DNA of 64,000 bases from Neisseriaceae bacterium HSC-16F19 (GCF_024171525.1 NZ_JALJZY010000007.1:65902-129901); one strand, 5' to 3'; positions 43,194 through 51,672 are shown, numbered from the stretch's first letter. Numbers and translations are program-made. The notes: generated from the letters alone by a model not told the origin.

Positions 43194-43228
43194 AAAAAAC
43201 GGGCAAGCATTGCGCTTGTCCGTTTTTT
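43194..43228. terminator. Shared terminator of aruI-like gene and metR
   Basis: AAAAAACGG-GCAAGC, short loop, GCTTGTCCGTTTTTT; A-tract and T-tract make it bidirectional between convergent genes. Confidence 0.9.
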
Positions 43229-43240
43229 GTATTGCATCGT

Positions 43241-44170
43241 TTAAGGCAAACTCAAAGGGCTCAAACCCGGCAAATCGGCAAAGCTGCGTTCGCGCACGAT
43301 TTGGCAGAAATTGTCGAGAAAGCCTTTGTCGGCATCGTCGCTGCGCATGGCGGCGTAAAGTTCGCTCTGCAAAGGCGTGTGGCCGATGGGGTGGGCGACG
43401 ACATAGCCTTTTTCCAGATAGGGCATGACCGTCCAATAGGGCAGGGCGGCGATGCCGCGGCGGCTGGCCACCAGTTGGATAATGGCCACGGTCAGCTCGC
43501 TGTGGCGGCGCGGCGGGTTGATGCCGGCGGGCAGCAGCACTTTGCGCAGCAAGTCCAGCATGTCGTCGGGCACGGGATAGGTAATCAGGGTGTCGTTGGC
43601 AAAATCGGCGGCCTGCCACACGGCTTTGTCGGCCAACGGGTGGTCTTTGGCGCACAGACCCACCATTTCGTAGGCAAACAGCGGCTGATACACAATGCCC
43701 GCTTGCGGCACGGCTTCGGATACGATGGCCAAATCGGCGCGGTGGGTGAGCAACAGGCCCACCGGGTCGGCCTGGAAGCCGGAAACGATGTCCAGCTCCA
43801 CTTGCGGCCACAGGGGGCGGAACACGTCCATGGCGGGCATCAGCCAGTCGAAGCAGGTGTGGCATTCCACCGCCACGCGCAATTCGCCCGCCTCGCCCTC
43901 GACAATCTGGGTGATTTCGCGCTCGGCGGCGGTGACCAGCGGCATCAGGTCGCGCGCCAGTTGCAGCAGGCGCTCACCGGCGGGGGTGAAGCGGATGGGA
44001 TTGGATTTGCGCTCGAACAAGGCGGTGTCGTAATGCTGTTCCAGTGCGCGGATTTGGTGGGAGAGGGCGGACTGGGTAAGGAACACGCGCTTGGCCGCCA
44101 GCGACACGCTGCCGGTTTCCTGCAAGGCGAGCAGGGTTTTCAAATGGCGCAATTCGATGATGGAATCCAT
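43241..44170 (-). CDS. metR: LysR-type regulator MetR
   Basis: Homocysteine-responsive activator of methionine genes. 309 residues that follow E. coli MetR through the DNA-binding domain (HLKTLLALQETGSVSLAAKR, TQSALSHQIRALEQ, FERKSNPIRFTPAGERLLQL) and in the effector domain (AVECHTCFDWLMPAM, LWPQVELDIVSGF, VASRRGIAALPYW). No met gene is adjacent: upstream is a repeat-filled gap and aceE, downstream the convergent decarboxylase. Targets are therefore probably elsewhere. Confidence 0.9.
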   Translation of the reverse strand: MDSIIELRHLKTLLALQETGSVSLAAKRVFLTQSALSHQIRALEQHYDTALFERKSNPIRFTPAGERLLQLARDLMPLVTAAEREITQIVEGEAGELRVAVECHTCFDWLMPAMDVFRPLWPQVELDIVSGFQADPVGLLLTHRADLAIVSEAVPQAGIVYQPLFAYEMVGLCAKDHPLADKAVWQAADFANDTLITYPVPDDMLDLLRKVLLPAGINPPRRHSELTVAIIQLVASRRGIAALPYWTVMPYLEKGYVVAHPIGHTPLQSELYAAMRSDDADKGFLDNFCQIVRERSFADLPGLSPLSLP

Positions 44171-44241
44171 GAGCGGGCTTTCAGGGGCTTTCAGGCAGCC
44201 TGAGACCGTTGCAAAATCCCGAACAGCACGTTATTCAAGCC

Positions 44242-44501
44242 GTAGGGTGGGCATTCATGCCCACCATTTTATAGTCATTTAAAATTAAGAACGATACGGC
44301 GTTGCTGCGCCAGGCTCGAAGAGAGCGATTTGTGTAAGCCGCTAAAGCGGCAACAAAATCAGCTCCGTACTAGCTGTACTGTCTGTCCCGCGGGACTTCG
44401 CTGCGCTTGCGGCTTTCTTGCTGCCTTGTCTCGTTCTTATTTTATTCGACTATAAACCGCTGATTAACAATAATGTTGGTGGGCAAGAATGCCCACCCTA
44501 C
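44242..44501. repeat. GTAGGGTGGGCA repeat, copy B, interrupted
   Basis: Left part GTAGGGTGGGCATTCATGCC-CACCATTTTA and right part AAACCGCTGATTAACAA to GCCCACCCTAC match copy A; between them lies the Correia-like element at 44271-44454. Confidence 0.85.
44271..44454. repeat. Correia-like element, long form (CREE-5)
   Basis: 184 bases from ATAGTCATTTAAAATTAAGA to TTTATTCGACTATA with the long-form insert (TCGAAGAGAGCGATTTGTG, GCCGCTAAAGCGGC, CTGTCCCGCGGGACTTCGC). TA flanks both ends, as expected for Correia insertion into a TA target. Confidence 0.88.
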
Positions 44502-44944
44502 TTATGGCCTGTTTTCGTTGTCATCAACGGGTTTGCAAAGGTCTCGGTCTGAGATGATCAATAGAGACACGACATTATACGCCGCCCACCCTAAAAGGCT
44601 GCCTGAAAACCGATCAATGTTCCAAATTATTCACAATCGCAAAATTATTGTTTCTTTTTGTTCCTTTGTATTTATTGATAAAGTTTTGCTGTGCGAAAAA
44701 AATAGAGCAATATCTACAAAAAAGCATTGCCCTTTGCGGCGGACACTGGTACGATTTGCGCCGTTAATACAGTATGTTGCACTGCAAAATAAGTGCCGCC
44801 GCCTGTGGCGGTATTTTCATGCGCAGTTGTTTATGTAGCTGAATTGCTTTTGAATTTTGCGGCGGTTGTTGTGCGGGGGTGTTGCAAACCGAACAGCAGG
44901 CGCCAACCGAATGTTTGGGGCTTTAACCGATAAAGGATGACACC

Positions 44945-47623
44945 ATGGCTCAAGAATTAAACGATATCGACCCGATTGAAACCCAGGAATGGCTGGATGC
45001 GCTGGGCTCTGTGCTGCAACACGAAGGTGCAGAGCGGGCGCATTTTTTGTTGGAAAATCTGGTCAAATACACCCGCCGCCGCGGTGTGCATCTGCCCTTT
45101 GACGCCACCACTGCTTATCTGAACACCATCCCCGTGGGCCAGGAGAAAAAATCGCCCGGCAACCACGAGCTGGAACACCGCATCCGTTCCGCCATCCGCT
45201 GGAATGCCGCCGCCATGGTGCTGCGTGCGGGCAAAAAAGATTTGGAATTGGGCGGCCACATTGCCTCCTTCCAGTCTTCCGCCACCCTTTACGATGTGGG
45301 CTTCAACCATTTCTGGAAAGCCAAGGGCGACGGTGAAGAAGGCGATTTGATTTTCGTGCAAGGCCACGTGGCCCCCGGCATTTATGCGCGTGCCTTTGTG
45401 GAAGGCCGCCTGAGCGAAGAGCAGCTGGACAACTTCCGCCAGGAAGTGGACGGCAAAGGTCTGTCTTCCTATCCCCACCCCTATCTGATGCCCGATTTCT
45501 GGCAATTCCCCACCGTATCCATGGGTTTGGGCCCCTTGATGGCGATTTATCAGGCGCGCTTCCTCAAATATCTGGATTCGCGCGGCCTGTCCAAAACCAA
45601 AGGCCGCAAAGTATGGTGTTTCTGCGGCGACGGCGAGATGGACGAGCCGGAAAGCCAGGGCGCAATTGCGCTGGCCGCCCGCGAGGGTCTCGACAATCTG
45701 GTGTTTGTCATCAACTGTAACCTGCAACGCCTGGACGGCCCGGTGCGCGGCAACGGCAAAATCATTCAGGAGTTGGAAGGCAACTTCCGCGGCGCCGGCT
45801 GGAACGTGCTCAAAGTGATTTGGGGCAGCCGCTGGGACGCCCTGTTGGCACGCGACCACAACAATCTGCTTAAGCAGCGCATGGAAGAGTGTTTGGACGG
45901 CGACTACCAAACCTTCAAATCCAAAGACGGCGCCTATGTGCGCGAGCATTTCTTCAATACGCCGGAATTGAAAGCCATGGTGGCCAATATGTCCGACGAA
46001 GAAATCTGGCAATTGAACCGCGGCGGCCACGACCCGCACAAAGTGTATGCCGCCTACCACGAAGCGGTGAACAGCGCCGACGGCCGTCCGACCGTGATTT
46101 TGGCCAAAACCATTAAGGGTTACGGCATGGGTGATGCCGGTGAAGGCCAGAATATTGCCCACCAGGCCAAGAAAATGGACGTCAAATCGCTCAAGCAGTT
46201 CCGCGACCGCTTCGGCATCCAAGTGAGCGACGAGCAAATCGACAGCGGCGACCTGCCTTATTTCCGTTTTGACGAAGACAGCGAAGAAATGCGCTATCTG
46301 CGCGAGCGCCGCAACGCCTTGGGCGGTTACCTGCCGCAGCGCAACCCCAATACCGAAGCCCTGCCGGTACCAGCACTGGACGCATTCGACGCGCAACTGC
46401 ATTCCAGCGGCGACCGCGAATTCTCCACCACCATGGCCTTTGTGCGCATCTTGTCCACCCTGCTCAAAGACAAGCAGATCGGCAAACGCATCGTGCCCAT
46501 CGTGCCGGACGAAAGCCGCACCTTCGGTATGGAAGGCATGTTCCGCCAATACGGCATCTGGAACCCCAAAGGCCAGCAATACACCCCGCAGGACAAAGAC
46601 CAGCTCATGTTCTACAAAGAGAGCGTGGACGGTCAGATTTTGCAGGAAGGCATTAACGAGCCGGGCGCCATGGCCGACTGGATTGCCGCAGGCACGAGCT
46701 ACGCCAACAACCGCTATGCCATGATTCCGTTCTACATTTATTACTCCATGTTCGGTTTCCAACGTGTGGGCGATTTGGCTTGGGCGGCAGGCGATATGCG
46801 TACCCGCGGCTTTTTGCTCGGCGGTACTGCGGGCCGTACCACGCTCAACGGCGAGGGCCTGCAACACGAAGACGGCCACAGCCAGCTGCAAGCCGACCTC
46901 ATCCCCAACTGCCTCAGCTACGACCCCACCTTCCAGTACGAGCTGGCGGTGATTGTGCACGACGGCCTCAAGCGCATGTATGTGGATCAGGAAGACCTGT
47001 ACTACTACATCACCCTGATGAACGAAAACTACGCCCACCCGGCCATGCCGCAGCGCGAAGGCATTGAGGCGCAAATCCTCAAAGGCATGTATCTGTTCCG
47101 CGAAGGCGGCGCCGGTGACAAACGCGTACAGCTCATGGGTTCCGGCACCATCTTCAACGAAGTGCTGGCGGGTGCCGATTTGCTTAAAGCCGATTTCGGC
47201 GTGGAAGCCGATGTGTGGTCCTGCCCCAGCTTCAACCAGCTGCACCGCGACGCCATCGAAGTGGAACGTTACAACCGCCTGCACCCGACGGCGGAGCAGA
47301 AACAGTCTTTCGTAGCGCAACAACTGCAAGGCCACAGCGGCCCGGTGGTGGCGGCAACCGACTACATCCGCAGCTTCGCCGAGCGCATCCGCCACACCAT
47401 TCCCGCTGAAAACGGCGAGTATGTGGTGCTGGGTACCGACGGTTTCGGCCGCAGCGACAGCCGCGCCAATCTGCGCGAATTCTTCGAGGTCAACCGCTAC
47501 CATGTGGCCGTAGCCGCCCTGTCGGCCCTGGCCAAACAAGGCAAAGCGGATGCCGCCACCGTGCAGCAGGCCATTGAGAAATACGGTATCAAAACCGACG
47601 TCGCGCCGAGCTGGAAGCGCTAA
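44945..47623 (+). CDS. aceE: Pyruvate dehydrogenase E1 component
   Basis: Homodimeric thiamine-diphosphate E1 that decarboxylates pyruvate and acetylates the E2 lipoyl groups. 892 residues: PVGQEKKSPGNHELEHRIRS near residue 60, active-site FNHFWKAKGDG and QGHVAPGIYARAF, ThDP/Mg motif CFCGDGEMDEPES-x-G with the following N, and the C-terminal VLGTDGFGRSDSRANLREFF. AAAGGATGACACC precedes the ATG. aceF lies 753 bases downstream, with a small exporter gene and several palindromes in between; no lpd in the window. Confidence 0.98.
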   Translation: MAQELNDIDPIETQEWLDALGSVLQHEGAERAHFLLENLVKYTRRRGVHLPFDATTAYLNTIPVGQEKKSPGNHELEHRIRSAIRWNAAAMVLRAGKKDLELGGHIASFQSSATLYDVGFNHFWKAKGDGEEGDLIFVQGHVAPGIYARAFVEGRLSEEQLDNFRQEVDGKGLSSYPHPYLMPDFWQFPTVSMGLGPLMAIYQARFLKYLDSRGLSKTKGRKVWCFCGDGEMDEPESQGAIALAAREGLDNLVFVINCNLQRLDGPVRGNGKIIQELEGNFRGAGWNVLKVIWGSRWDALLARDHNNLLKQRMEECLDGDYQTFKSKDGAYVREHFFNTPELKAMVANMSDEEIWQLNRGGHDPHKVYAAYHEAVNSADGRPTVILAKTIKGYGMGDAGEGQNIAHQAKKMDVKSLKQFRDRFGIQVSDEQIDSGDLPYFRFDEDSEEMRYLRERRNALGGYLPQRNPNTEALPVPALDAFDAQLHSSGDREFSTTMAFVRILSTLLKDKQIGKRIVPIVPDESRTFGMEGMFRQYGIWNPKGQQYTPQDKDQLMFYKESVDGQILQEGINEPGAMADWIAAGTSYANNRYAMIPFYIYYSMFGFQRVGDLAWAAGDMRTRGFLLGGTAGRTTLNGEGLQHEDGHSQLQADLIPNCLSYDPTFQYELAVIVHDGLKRMYVDQEDLYYYITLMNENYAHPAMPQREGIEAQILKGMYLFREGGAGDKRVQLMGSGTIFNEVLAGADLLKADFGVEADVWSCPSFNQLHRDAIEVERYNRLHPTAEQKQSFVAQQLQGHSGPVVAATDYIRSFAERIRHTIPAENGEYVVLGTDGFGRSDSRANLREFFEVNRYHVAVAALSALAKQGKADAATVQQAIEKYGIKTDVAPSWKR

Positions 47624-47630
47624 ACCTGAC

Positions 47631-47658
47631 AGCCCTTATCCCGTTGCGGATAAGGGCT
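47631..47658. terminator. Hairpin directly after aceE
   Basis: AGCCCTTATCC/GGATAAGGGCT, 11 perfect pairs, loop CGTTGC; no T-tract, so it may be an mRNA-stabilising or attenuating hairpin rather than a full terminator. Confidence 0.6.
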
Positions 47659-47687
47659 GCGGCTGCGGGTCACACGGCCTGCGGCCT

Positions 47688-47727
47688 TTCAGGCAGCCTT
47701 TTTGGCGACAGAAAGGCTGCCTGAAAG
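47688..47727. repeat. Inverted DUS pair between aceE and the exporter gene
   Basis: TTTCAGGCAGCCTTTTT, then AAAGGCTGCCTGAAA; the order is inward complement first, giving a hairpin with T residues in the loop rather than after the stem. Confidence 0.65.
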
Positions 47728-47803
47728 AATACCGGCCATACCATGAAATACCGGGATTGGATGGCTCTTGGGCAATACGCAATAAGGCACTTTAAGTAAC
47801 ACT

Positions 47804-48124
47804 ATGGGCGGATGGCTGTATCTGATCAGCGCCGGACTGTTGGAAATCGGCTGGCCGATCGGCCTGAAACTGGCGCAAAGCGATCAATGGCGCTGGCAAG
47901 GCATAGTAATGGCTTTGGCATTTATGGCCGCCAGCGGTTTTTGCCTGTTTATGGCCCAGAAAACCATACCCATGGGCACGGCCTATGCGGTGTGGACCGG
48001 CATCGGTGCCGCCGGTGCTTTTTTGGTCGGCATCGTGTTTTACAACGACCCCGCCACCCTCGGCCGCTGGCTGGGCGCGGCGCTGATTATCGGCGGCGTG
48101 GCGGTATTGAAACTCAGTGCGTAA
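47804..48124 (+). CDS. gdx: SMR-family guanidinium exporter (Gdx/SugE-like)
   Basis: 106-residue four-helix small multidrug resistance protein. The central Glu14 lies in ISAGLLEIGWPIGLKL and the loop/helix 3 signature is MGTAYAVWTGIGAAGAF; both follow SugE, now Gdx, which exchanges guanidinium for protons, rather than EmrE-type drug pumps. It stands between aceE and aceF with no good ribosome-binding site. I saw no guanidine riboswitch in the short upstream region. The ureohydrolase island 4-8 kb away hints at guanidino metabolism in this cell but is a separate transcript. Confidence 0.85.
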   Translation: MGGWLYLISAGLLEIGWPIGLKLAQSDQWRWQGIVMALAFMAASGFCLFMAQKTIPMGTAYAVWTGIGAAGAFLVGIVFYNDPATLGRWLGAALIIGGVAVLKLSA

Positions 48125-48155
48125 TGGCACAGACCGCCTGAAACGCAACAACCGT

Positions 48156-48298
48156 AGGTCGGATACTTGTATCCGACAAAAAACTTACCTAATTGAAAAC
48201 ACGCTGCCTGAAATCTGTTCAGACAGTCGTAGCTTGGGTCGAAGACCCAACAAATCCTGAATATTGAATTGGGTGTTGGGCCTGGCGACCCAAGCTAC
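48156..48298. repeat. Two palindromic repeats between gdx and aceF
   Basis: A short hairpin TCGGATACTTGTATCCGA near 48159-48176, and a longer inverted repeat with arms GTAGCTTGGGTCG (48229-48241) and CGACCCAAGCTAC (48286-48298). No coding content. Confidence 0.6.
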
Positions 48299-48310
48299 AA
48301 CACTGAAAAC

Positions 48311-48338
48311 ACGCTGCCTGAAACTGTTCAGGCAGCCT
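48311..48338. repeat. Inverted DUS pair upstream of aceF
   Basis: CGCTGCCTGAAA and TTCAGGCAGCC separated by a few bases, about 40 bases before the aceF start. Confidence 0.6.
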
Positions 48339-48376
48339 CCAAACCAAACCGACCGTTTCACCGAAAAGGAAACCCC

Positions 48377-50005
48377 ATGAGCATTGTAGAAATCAAAGTA
48401 CCCGACATCGGCGGCCATGAAAATGTGGACGTGATTGCCGTGGAAGTGAAAGCGGGCGATACCGTCGCCGTGGACGACACCCTGATTACGCTGGAAACCG
48501 ACAAGGCCACCATGGACGTGCCGGCCGATGCCGCCGGTGTGGTCAAAGAAGTGCGCATCAGCGTGGGCGACAAGGTTTCCGAAGGCACGGTGATTGTGCT
48601 GGTGGAAAGCGGTGCCGCCGCCGCGGCCGCACCCGCCGAAGCCGCTCCGGCGCCTGCTGCCGAAGCCGCTCCCGCTGCGGCACCGGCTGCCGCAGGCGGC
48701 GCCGTGGTTCAGGTTGCCGTACCCGACATCGGCGGCCATGAAAATGTGGACGTGATTGCCGTGGAAGTGAAAGCGGGCGATACCGTGGCCGTGGACGACA
48801 CCCTGATTACCCTGGAAACCGACAAAGCCACCATGGACGTGCCCTCTACCGCCGCCGGTGTGGTGCAGGCCGTACACATCAAAGTGGGCGACAAGGTTTC
48901 CGAAGGTGCGGTGATTATTGATGTGGCCGCAAGTGGTGCCGCCGCCGCACCCGCGCCCGCCGCGGCTGCGGCACCTGCTCCGGCTGCCGCCGCACCCGCC
49001 CCGGCTGCACCCGCCGCCCCGGCACCGGCGGCTGCGGCACCCGCGGCAGCGGTTGCAACCGGTAAGGTAGACGAAGCCGCCTTTGCCCAGGCGCATGCCG
49101 GCCCTTCCGCCCGCAAACTGGCGCGCGAATTGGGCGTGGATTTGGGCAAGGTCAAAGGCAGCGGCGCCAAAGGCCGCATTGTCAAAGACGACATCAAAGC
49201 CTTTGTGAAGAGCATTATGCAGGGCAGCGCCGGTGCTCCGGCTGCCGCCGCAGGCGCTTCTTTGGGCGGCGGTCTGGACCTCTTGCCGTGGCCGAAAGTG
49301 GATTTTGCCAAGTTTGGTGAAATCGAAGTCAAAGAGCTGAGCCGCATCAAGAAAATCTCCGGCCAGAATCTGGCGCGCAACTGGGTGATGATCCCGCACG
49401 TGACCCACCAGAACGACGCCGACATGACCGAGCTGGAAGAGTTCCGCAAACAGCTGAACAAAGAATGGGAGCGCGAAGGCGTGAAAATGTCGCCCCTGGC
49501 CTTTATCATCAAGGCCAGCGTGAAAGCCTTGCAGCAATTCCCGGAATTCAATGCCTCGCTGGACGGCGACAATCTGATTCTGAAAAAATACTTCCACATC
49601 GGCTTTGCCGCCGACACCCCCAACGGTTTGGTGGTGCCGGTAATCAAAGACGTGGATAAAAAAGGGCTGAAGGAAATCAGTCAGGAACTGGCCGAATTGA
49701 GCAAAAAAGCGCGCGACGGCAAGCTCAAACCGCAGGAAATGCAGGGCGCCTGCTTTACCATTTCCAGCTTGGGCGGCATTGGCGGCACCGGTTTCACCCC
49801 GATTGTGAACGCGCCCGAAGTGGCGATTTTGGGTGTGTGCAAATCGCAAATCAAACCGGTGTGGGACGGCAAGCAATTCGCCCCGCGCCTGATGTGCCCG
49901 CTGTCGCTGTCCTTCGACCACCGCGTTATCGACGGCGCCGCCGGTATGCGCTTCCTGGTCTACCTCTCCGACTTGTTGGCCGACTTCCGCCGCGTCAGCG
50001 TGTAA
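48377..50005 (+). CDS. aceF: Pyruvate dehydrogenase E2, dihydrolipoyl acetyltransferase
   Basis: Core of the pyruvate dehydrogenase complex; moves acetyl from lipoyl groups to CoA. 542 residues: two lipoyl domains (about 1-75 and 113-188), each with ETDKATMDVP carrying the lipoylated Lys; Ala/Pro-rich linkers; an E1/E3-binding domain (GPSARKLARELGVDLGKVKG); and a catalytic domain with FDHRVIDGAAG. The ATG at 48377 follows AAAAGGAAA. The two lipoyl domains are almost identical in DNA over 124 bases. lpd is not downstream, unlike many Betaproteobacteria. Confidence 0.98.
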   Translation: MSIVEIKVPDIGGHENVDVIAVEVKAGDTVAVDDTLITLETDKATMDVPADAAGVVKEVRISVGDKVSEGTVIVLVESGAAAAAAPAEAAPAPAAEAAPAAAPAAAGGAVVQVAVPDIGGHENVDVIAVEVKAGDTVAVDDTLITLETDKATMDVPSTAAGVVQAVHIKVGDKVSEGAVIIDVAASGAAAAPAPAAAAAPAPAAAAPAPAAPAAPAPAAAAPAAAVATGKVDEAAFAQAHAGPSARKLARELGVDLGKVKGSGAKGRIVKDDIKAFVKSIMQGSAGAPAAAAGASLGGGLDLLPWPKVDFAKFGEIEVKELSRIKKISGQNLARNWVMIPHVTHQNDADMTELEEFRKQLNKEWEREGVKMSPLAFIIKASVKALQQFPEFNASLDGDNLILKKYFHIGFAADTPNGLVVPVIKDVDKKGLKEISQELAELSKKARDGKLKPQEMQGACFTISSLGGIGGTGFTPIVNAPEVAILGVCKSQIKPVWDGKQFAPRLMCPLSLSFDHRVIDGAAGMRFLVYLSDLLADFRRVSV

Positions 50006-50021
50006 AAGCAGTATCGGATGT

Positions 50022-50060
50022 AAAAAAGGCTGCCTGAAAGTTTTTCAGGCAGCCTTTTTT
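50022..50060 (+). terminator. Inverted DUS terminator after aceF
   Basis: AAAAAAGGCTGCCTGAAA, 2-4 base loop, TTTCAGGCAGCCTTTTTT; also serves the convergent lipoprotein gene. Confidence 0.88.
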
Positions 50061-50073
50061 GGTGTCATCACAT

Positions 50074-50544
50074 TCAGCGGTCCGGCCAGGACTGGTCGCG
50101 TATGGCTTTGCCGTCCTGGTATTGCACCTGCCGCGCCAAACGGCCGCTGGCGTGGTAGATGCTCAGGCTGCCGTTGTCCGGGTGGGCGTGGAAATCACGC
50201 AACTGCGCCTGGCTGATGAGCATGGGATCGCTGCGTTTGCGCGCACCGTCGGTATAGAAATCCTGCACCAGATACAGGCCGCCGCGGCGTTCGGCCAGAA
50301 GTTCGCGGTAATAGCCGCCCGCGACCGGTTTGTTTTGGGCGCGCTGTTGTGTATCGAAATAGGTAATGATTTTATGGTTCTGTACATTCGTACCGTCAGC
50401 CTGTTTGCCTTGGCCTATGGGGAAATGCAGTGAGGTACCGACACCGAAATTGCCGCCGCCACCACCGACGCCGATAGACAGACCGGAACCGCCGCAGGCA
50501 CTCAGGCAGACTGCGGTCAGTAGAGATAAAGACAGGGTTTTCAT
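50074..50544 (-). CDS. Lipoprotein of unknown function, Gly-rich N-terminus
   Basis: A 156-residue lipoprotein; signal MKTLSLSLLTAVCLSACGGS with lipobox LSAC at Cys17. A Gly-rich segment follows (SIGVGGGGGNFGVG), then a mixed domain with GLYLVQDFYTDGARKRSDP and a C-terminal part SLSIYHASGRLARQVQYQDG that recalls MORN/YwqK-type repeats, where a phrase such as YxxGRL recurs. Start at 50544; 37 more codons are open upstream but would not form a signal peptide. Function unknown; envelope location is clear. Confidence 0.8.
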   Translation of the reverse strand: MKTLSLSLLTAVCLSACGGSGLSIGVGGGGGNFGVGTSLHFPIGQGKQADGTNVQNHKIITYFDTQQRAQNKPVAGGYYRELLAERRGGLYLVQDFYTDGARKRSDPMLISQAQLRDFHAHPDNGSLSIYHASGRLARQVQYQDGKAIRDQSWPDR

Positions 50545-50665
50545 CGCAGGCGCTCCCGTTTTAACAAGATGTCGGCAGATTATATAGCGCATGGCCGCAA
50601 TATAAAGCGGCTTTACAATTATGGCAAAAAGCCCGCTGTACGGGCGGGCTGTCATATGGGGATGA

Positions 50666-51064
50666 TCAGTCGGAATACTGATAGGTGAATACCAGACGGT
50701 CGGTTACCCGGCCGTTCGGTCGGCAGGTTTGCGTATTGTAGCGGGGACGGGTACCGGTCATGACCACTTTTTGTTCGGTAACCACAGTACCTTGTACATC
50801 GTAAACCAATTCGCCGGCACAATAACGGGAGAAGACCCGTGCCTGGCCGTAATAACGGTTACCGCGGCGCTCACCCTCAAACAATATTGTGCCCGGGGTG
50901 ACACCGGCACTGCGCATACGCGCGGAAGGCTCTTCATAACTGAAGACGCGGTAGTTGCCATCGGCTTGCAAACGCATCAGTGAGCCGTTGTGCAACCAGA
51001 AGGAATCGGCCCAGGCAGCTGTTGCAACAGTCAGGGCACCCATCAATAACAGTGCTTTTTTCAT
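50666..51064 (-). CDS. Secreted protein of unknown function
   Basis: 132 residues with a signal peptide cut after AAWA (residue about 19). The mature part begins DSFWLHNGSLMRLQADGNYR and has two cysteines (SRYCAGELVYDV and NTQTCRPNG) that could pair in the periplasm. Beta-rich pattern. I do not recognise the family. Same strand as the lipoprotein gene downstream, 121 bases apart. Confidence 0.75.
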   Translation of the reverse strand: MKKALLLMGALTVATAAWADSFWLHNGSLMRLQADGNYRVFSYEEPSARMRSAGVTPGTILFEGERRGNRYYGQARVFSRYCAGELVYDVQGTVVTEQKVVMTGTRPRYNTQTCRPNGRVTDRLVFTYQYSD

Positions 51065-51135
51065 GATGAAACTCCCGGATAAAAAATCGATACCCTCAAG
51101 GGTTTGAGAAGTATATCACCGGCATAATTCGGGGT

Positions 51136-51468
51136 CTATTCATGCAGCGGCGGAACACCTTTTGGGAAGCCGTAGCTGGCGGCGTATTGCAGGCGCGGTT
51201 CTTGTTGGCGGAAACGCTCGAAAGCTTGCCAATACCAAGCCGGGTCGTCAGGGGCCAAATCGTAGTGTTCGTGTACGTCGGTGTCGTAATAATCGCCGTC
51301 CAGCCAGGGTTCGATGCCGAAAACGGCCACGCCGGTCTTTTCGGCGCGCTGCAAGACTACGGCGAAATCCTGTTCGGAAAAATAGCAAATACTGGCGGCA
51401 TCGAAGCCGTCGTTGAGATTGTGCAAACCGGCAAACAGGTATTGCTGCCATTGTTGCTGGTGGCTCAT
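51136..51468 (-). CDS. Small acidic cytoplasmic protein of unknown function
   Basis: 110 residues, acidic and rich in Asp, Tyr and Trp (GIEPWLDGDYYDTDVHEHYD, DPAWYWQAFERF), with no signal peptide or membrane helix. AAGGAG lies 3-8 bases upstream of the ATG. Such small acidic aromatic-rich proteins are often conserved hypotheticals or immunity-type proteins, but there is no toxin gene next to it. Function not assigned. Confidence 0.7.
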   Translation of the reverse strand: MSHQQQWQQYLFAGLHNLNDGFDAASICYFSEQDFAVVLQRAEKTGVAVFGIEPWLDGDYYDTDVHEHYDLAPDDPAWYWQAFERFRQQEPRLQYAASYGFPKGVPPLHE

Positions 51469-51599
51469 GCTTGTACTCCTTAAATCAAGGGCTGCCTGAA
51501 GCAGTCATTGTAGGCCGGATTCTTGAATCCGACATTGGGTGCGGCTTCTGTAACATTCGTTTGTCGGATTTGAGAATCCGGCCTGCGGCTGCATATCCG

Positions 51600-51672
51600 G
51601 ATCCTGCGACTGCGCGCAGGATGACTGTAGCCCGTCATTCTGCGCGTAGCGGCAGCGAAGTCGCAGAATCTG
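51600..51672 (+). repeat. 75-bp dyad repeat, copy 3
   Basis: GATCCTGCGACTGCGCGCAG followed by CCCGTCATTCTGCGCGTAGC and GAAGTCGCAGAATCTG. Confidence 0.75.

Larger units (their letters stand above)
44201..44546. mobile_element. IS-end miniature element with nested insertions
   Basis: Left end TGAGACCGTTGCAAAA, right end GTTTGCAAAGGTCTCGG, the same ends as at 6754 and 13602. The interior is the GTAGGGTGGGCA repeat (44242-44501), interrupted by a 184-bp Correia-like element, plus a TTTTCGTTGTCATCAACGGG segment that recurs near 51866. Confidence 0.7.
44171..44944. other. 774-base gene-free stretch between metR and aceE
   Basis: The left half is a nested stack: an IS-end element at 44201-44546 containing a GTAGGGTGGGCA repeat, itself split by a Correia-like element. 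The right half (44547-44944) holds one DUS at 44598 and must contain the aceE promoter, which I could not pick with confidence. Small open frames here lack coding character. Confidence 0.6.

Noticed and set aside
44473..44838. Possible 121-residue protein upstream of aceE
   Set aside because: It begins inside the repeat nest, crosses a DUS and the end of the IS-like element, and has no coding bias or ribosome-binding site.
44957..47539. 860-codon minus-strand frame opposite aceE
   Set aside because: Antisense shadow of aceE with low-complexity Gly/Val/His-rich translation and no known domain.
47728..47803. Guanidine riboswitch before the Gdx/SugE-like gene
   Set aside because: I looked for paired ACG-loop hairpins and the other guanidine classes' conserved cores and found none in the 76 bases available.
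48185..49921. 578-codon minus-strand frame opposite aceF with Gly/Cys/Arg repeats
   Set aside because: The repeats are the complement of the Ala/Pro linkers of AceF; not a gene.
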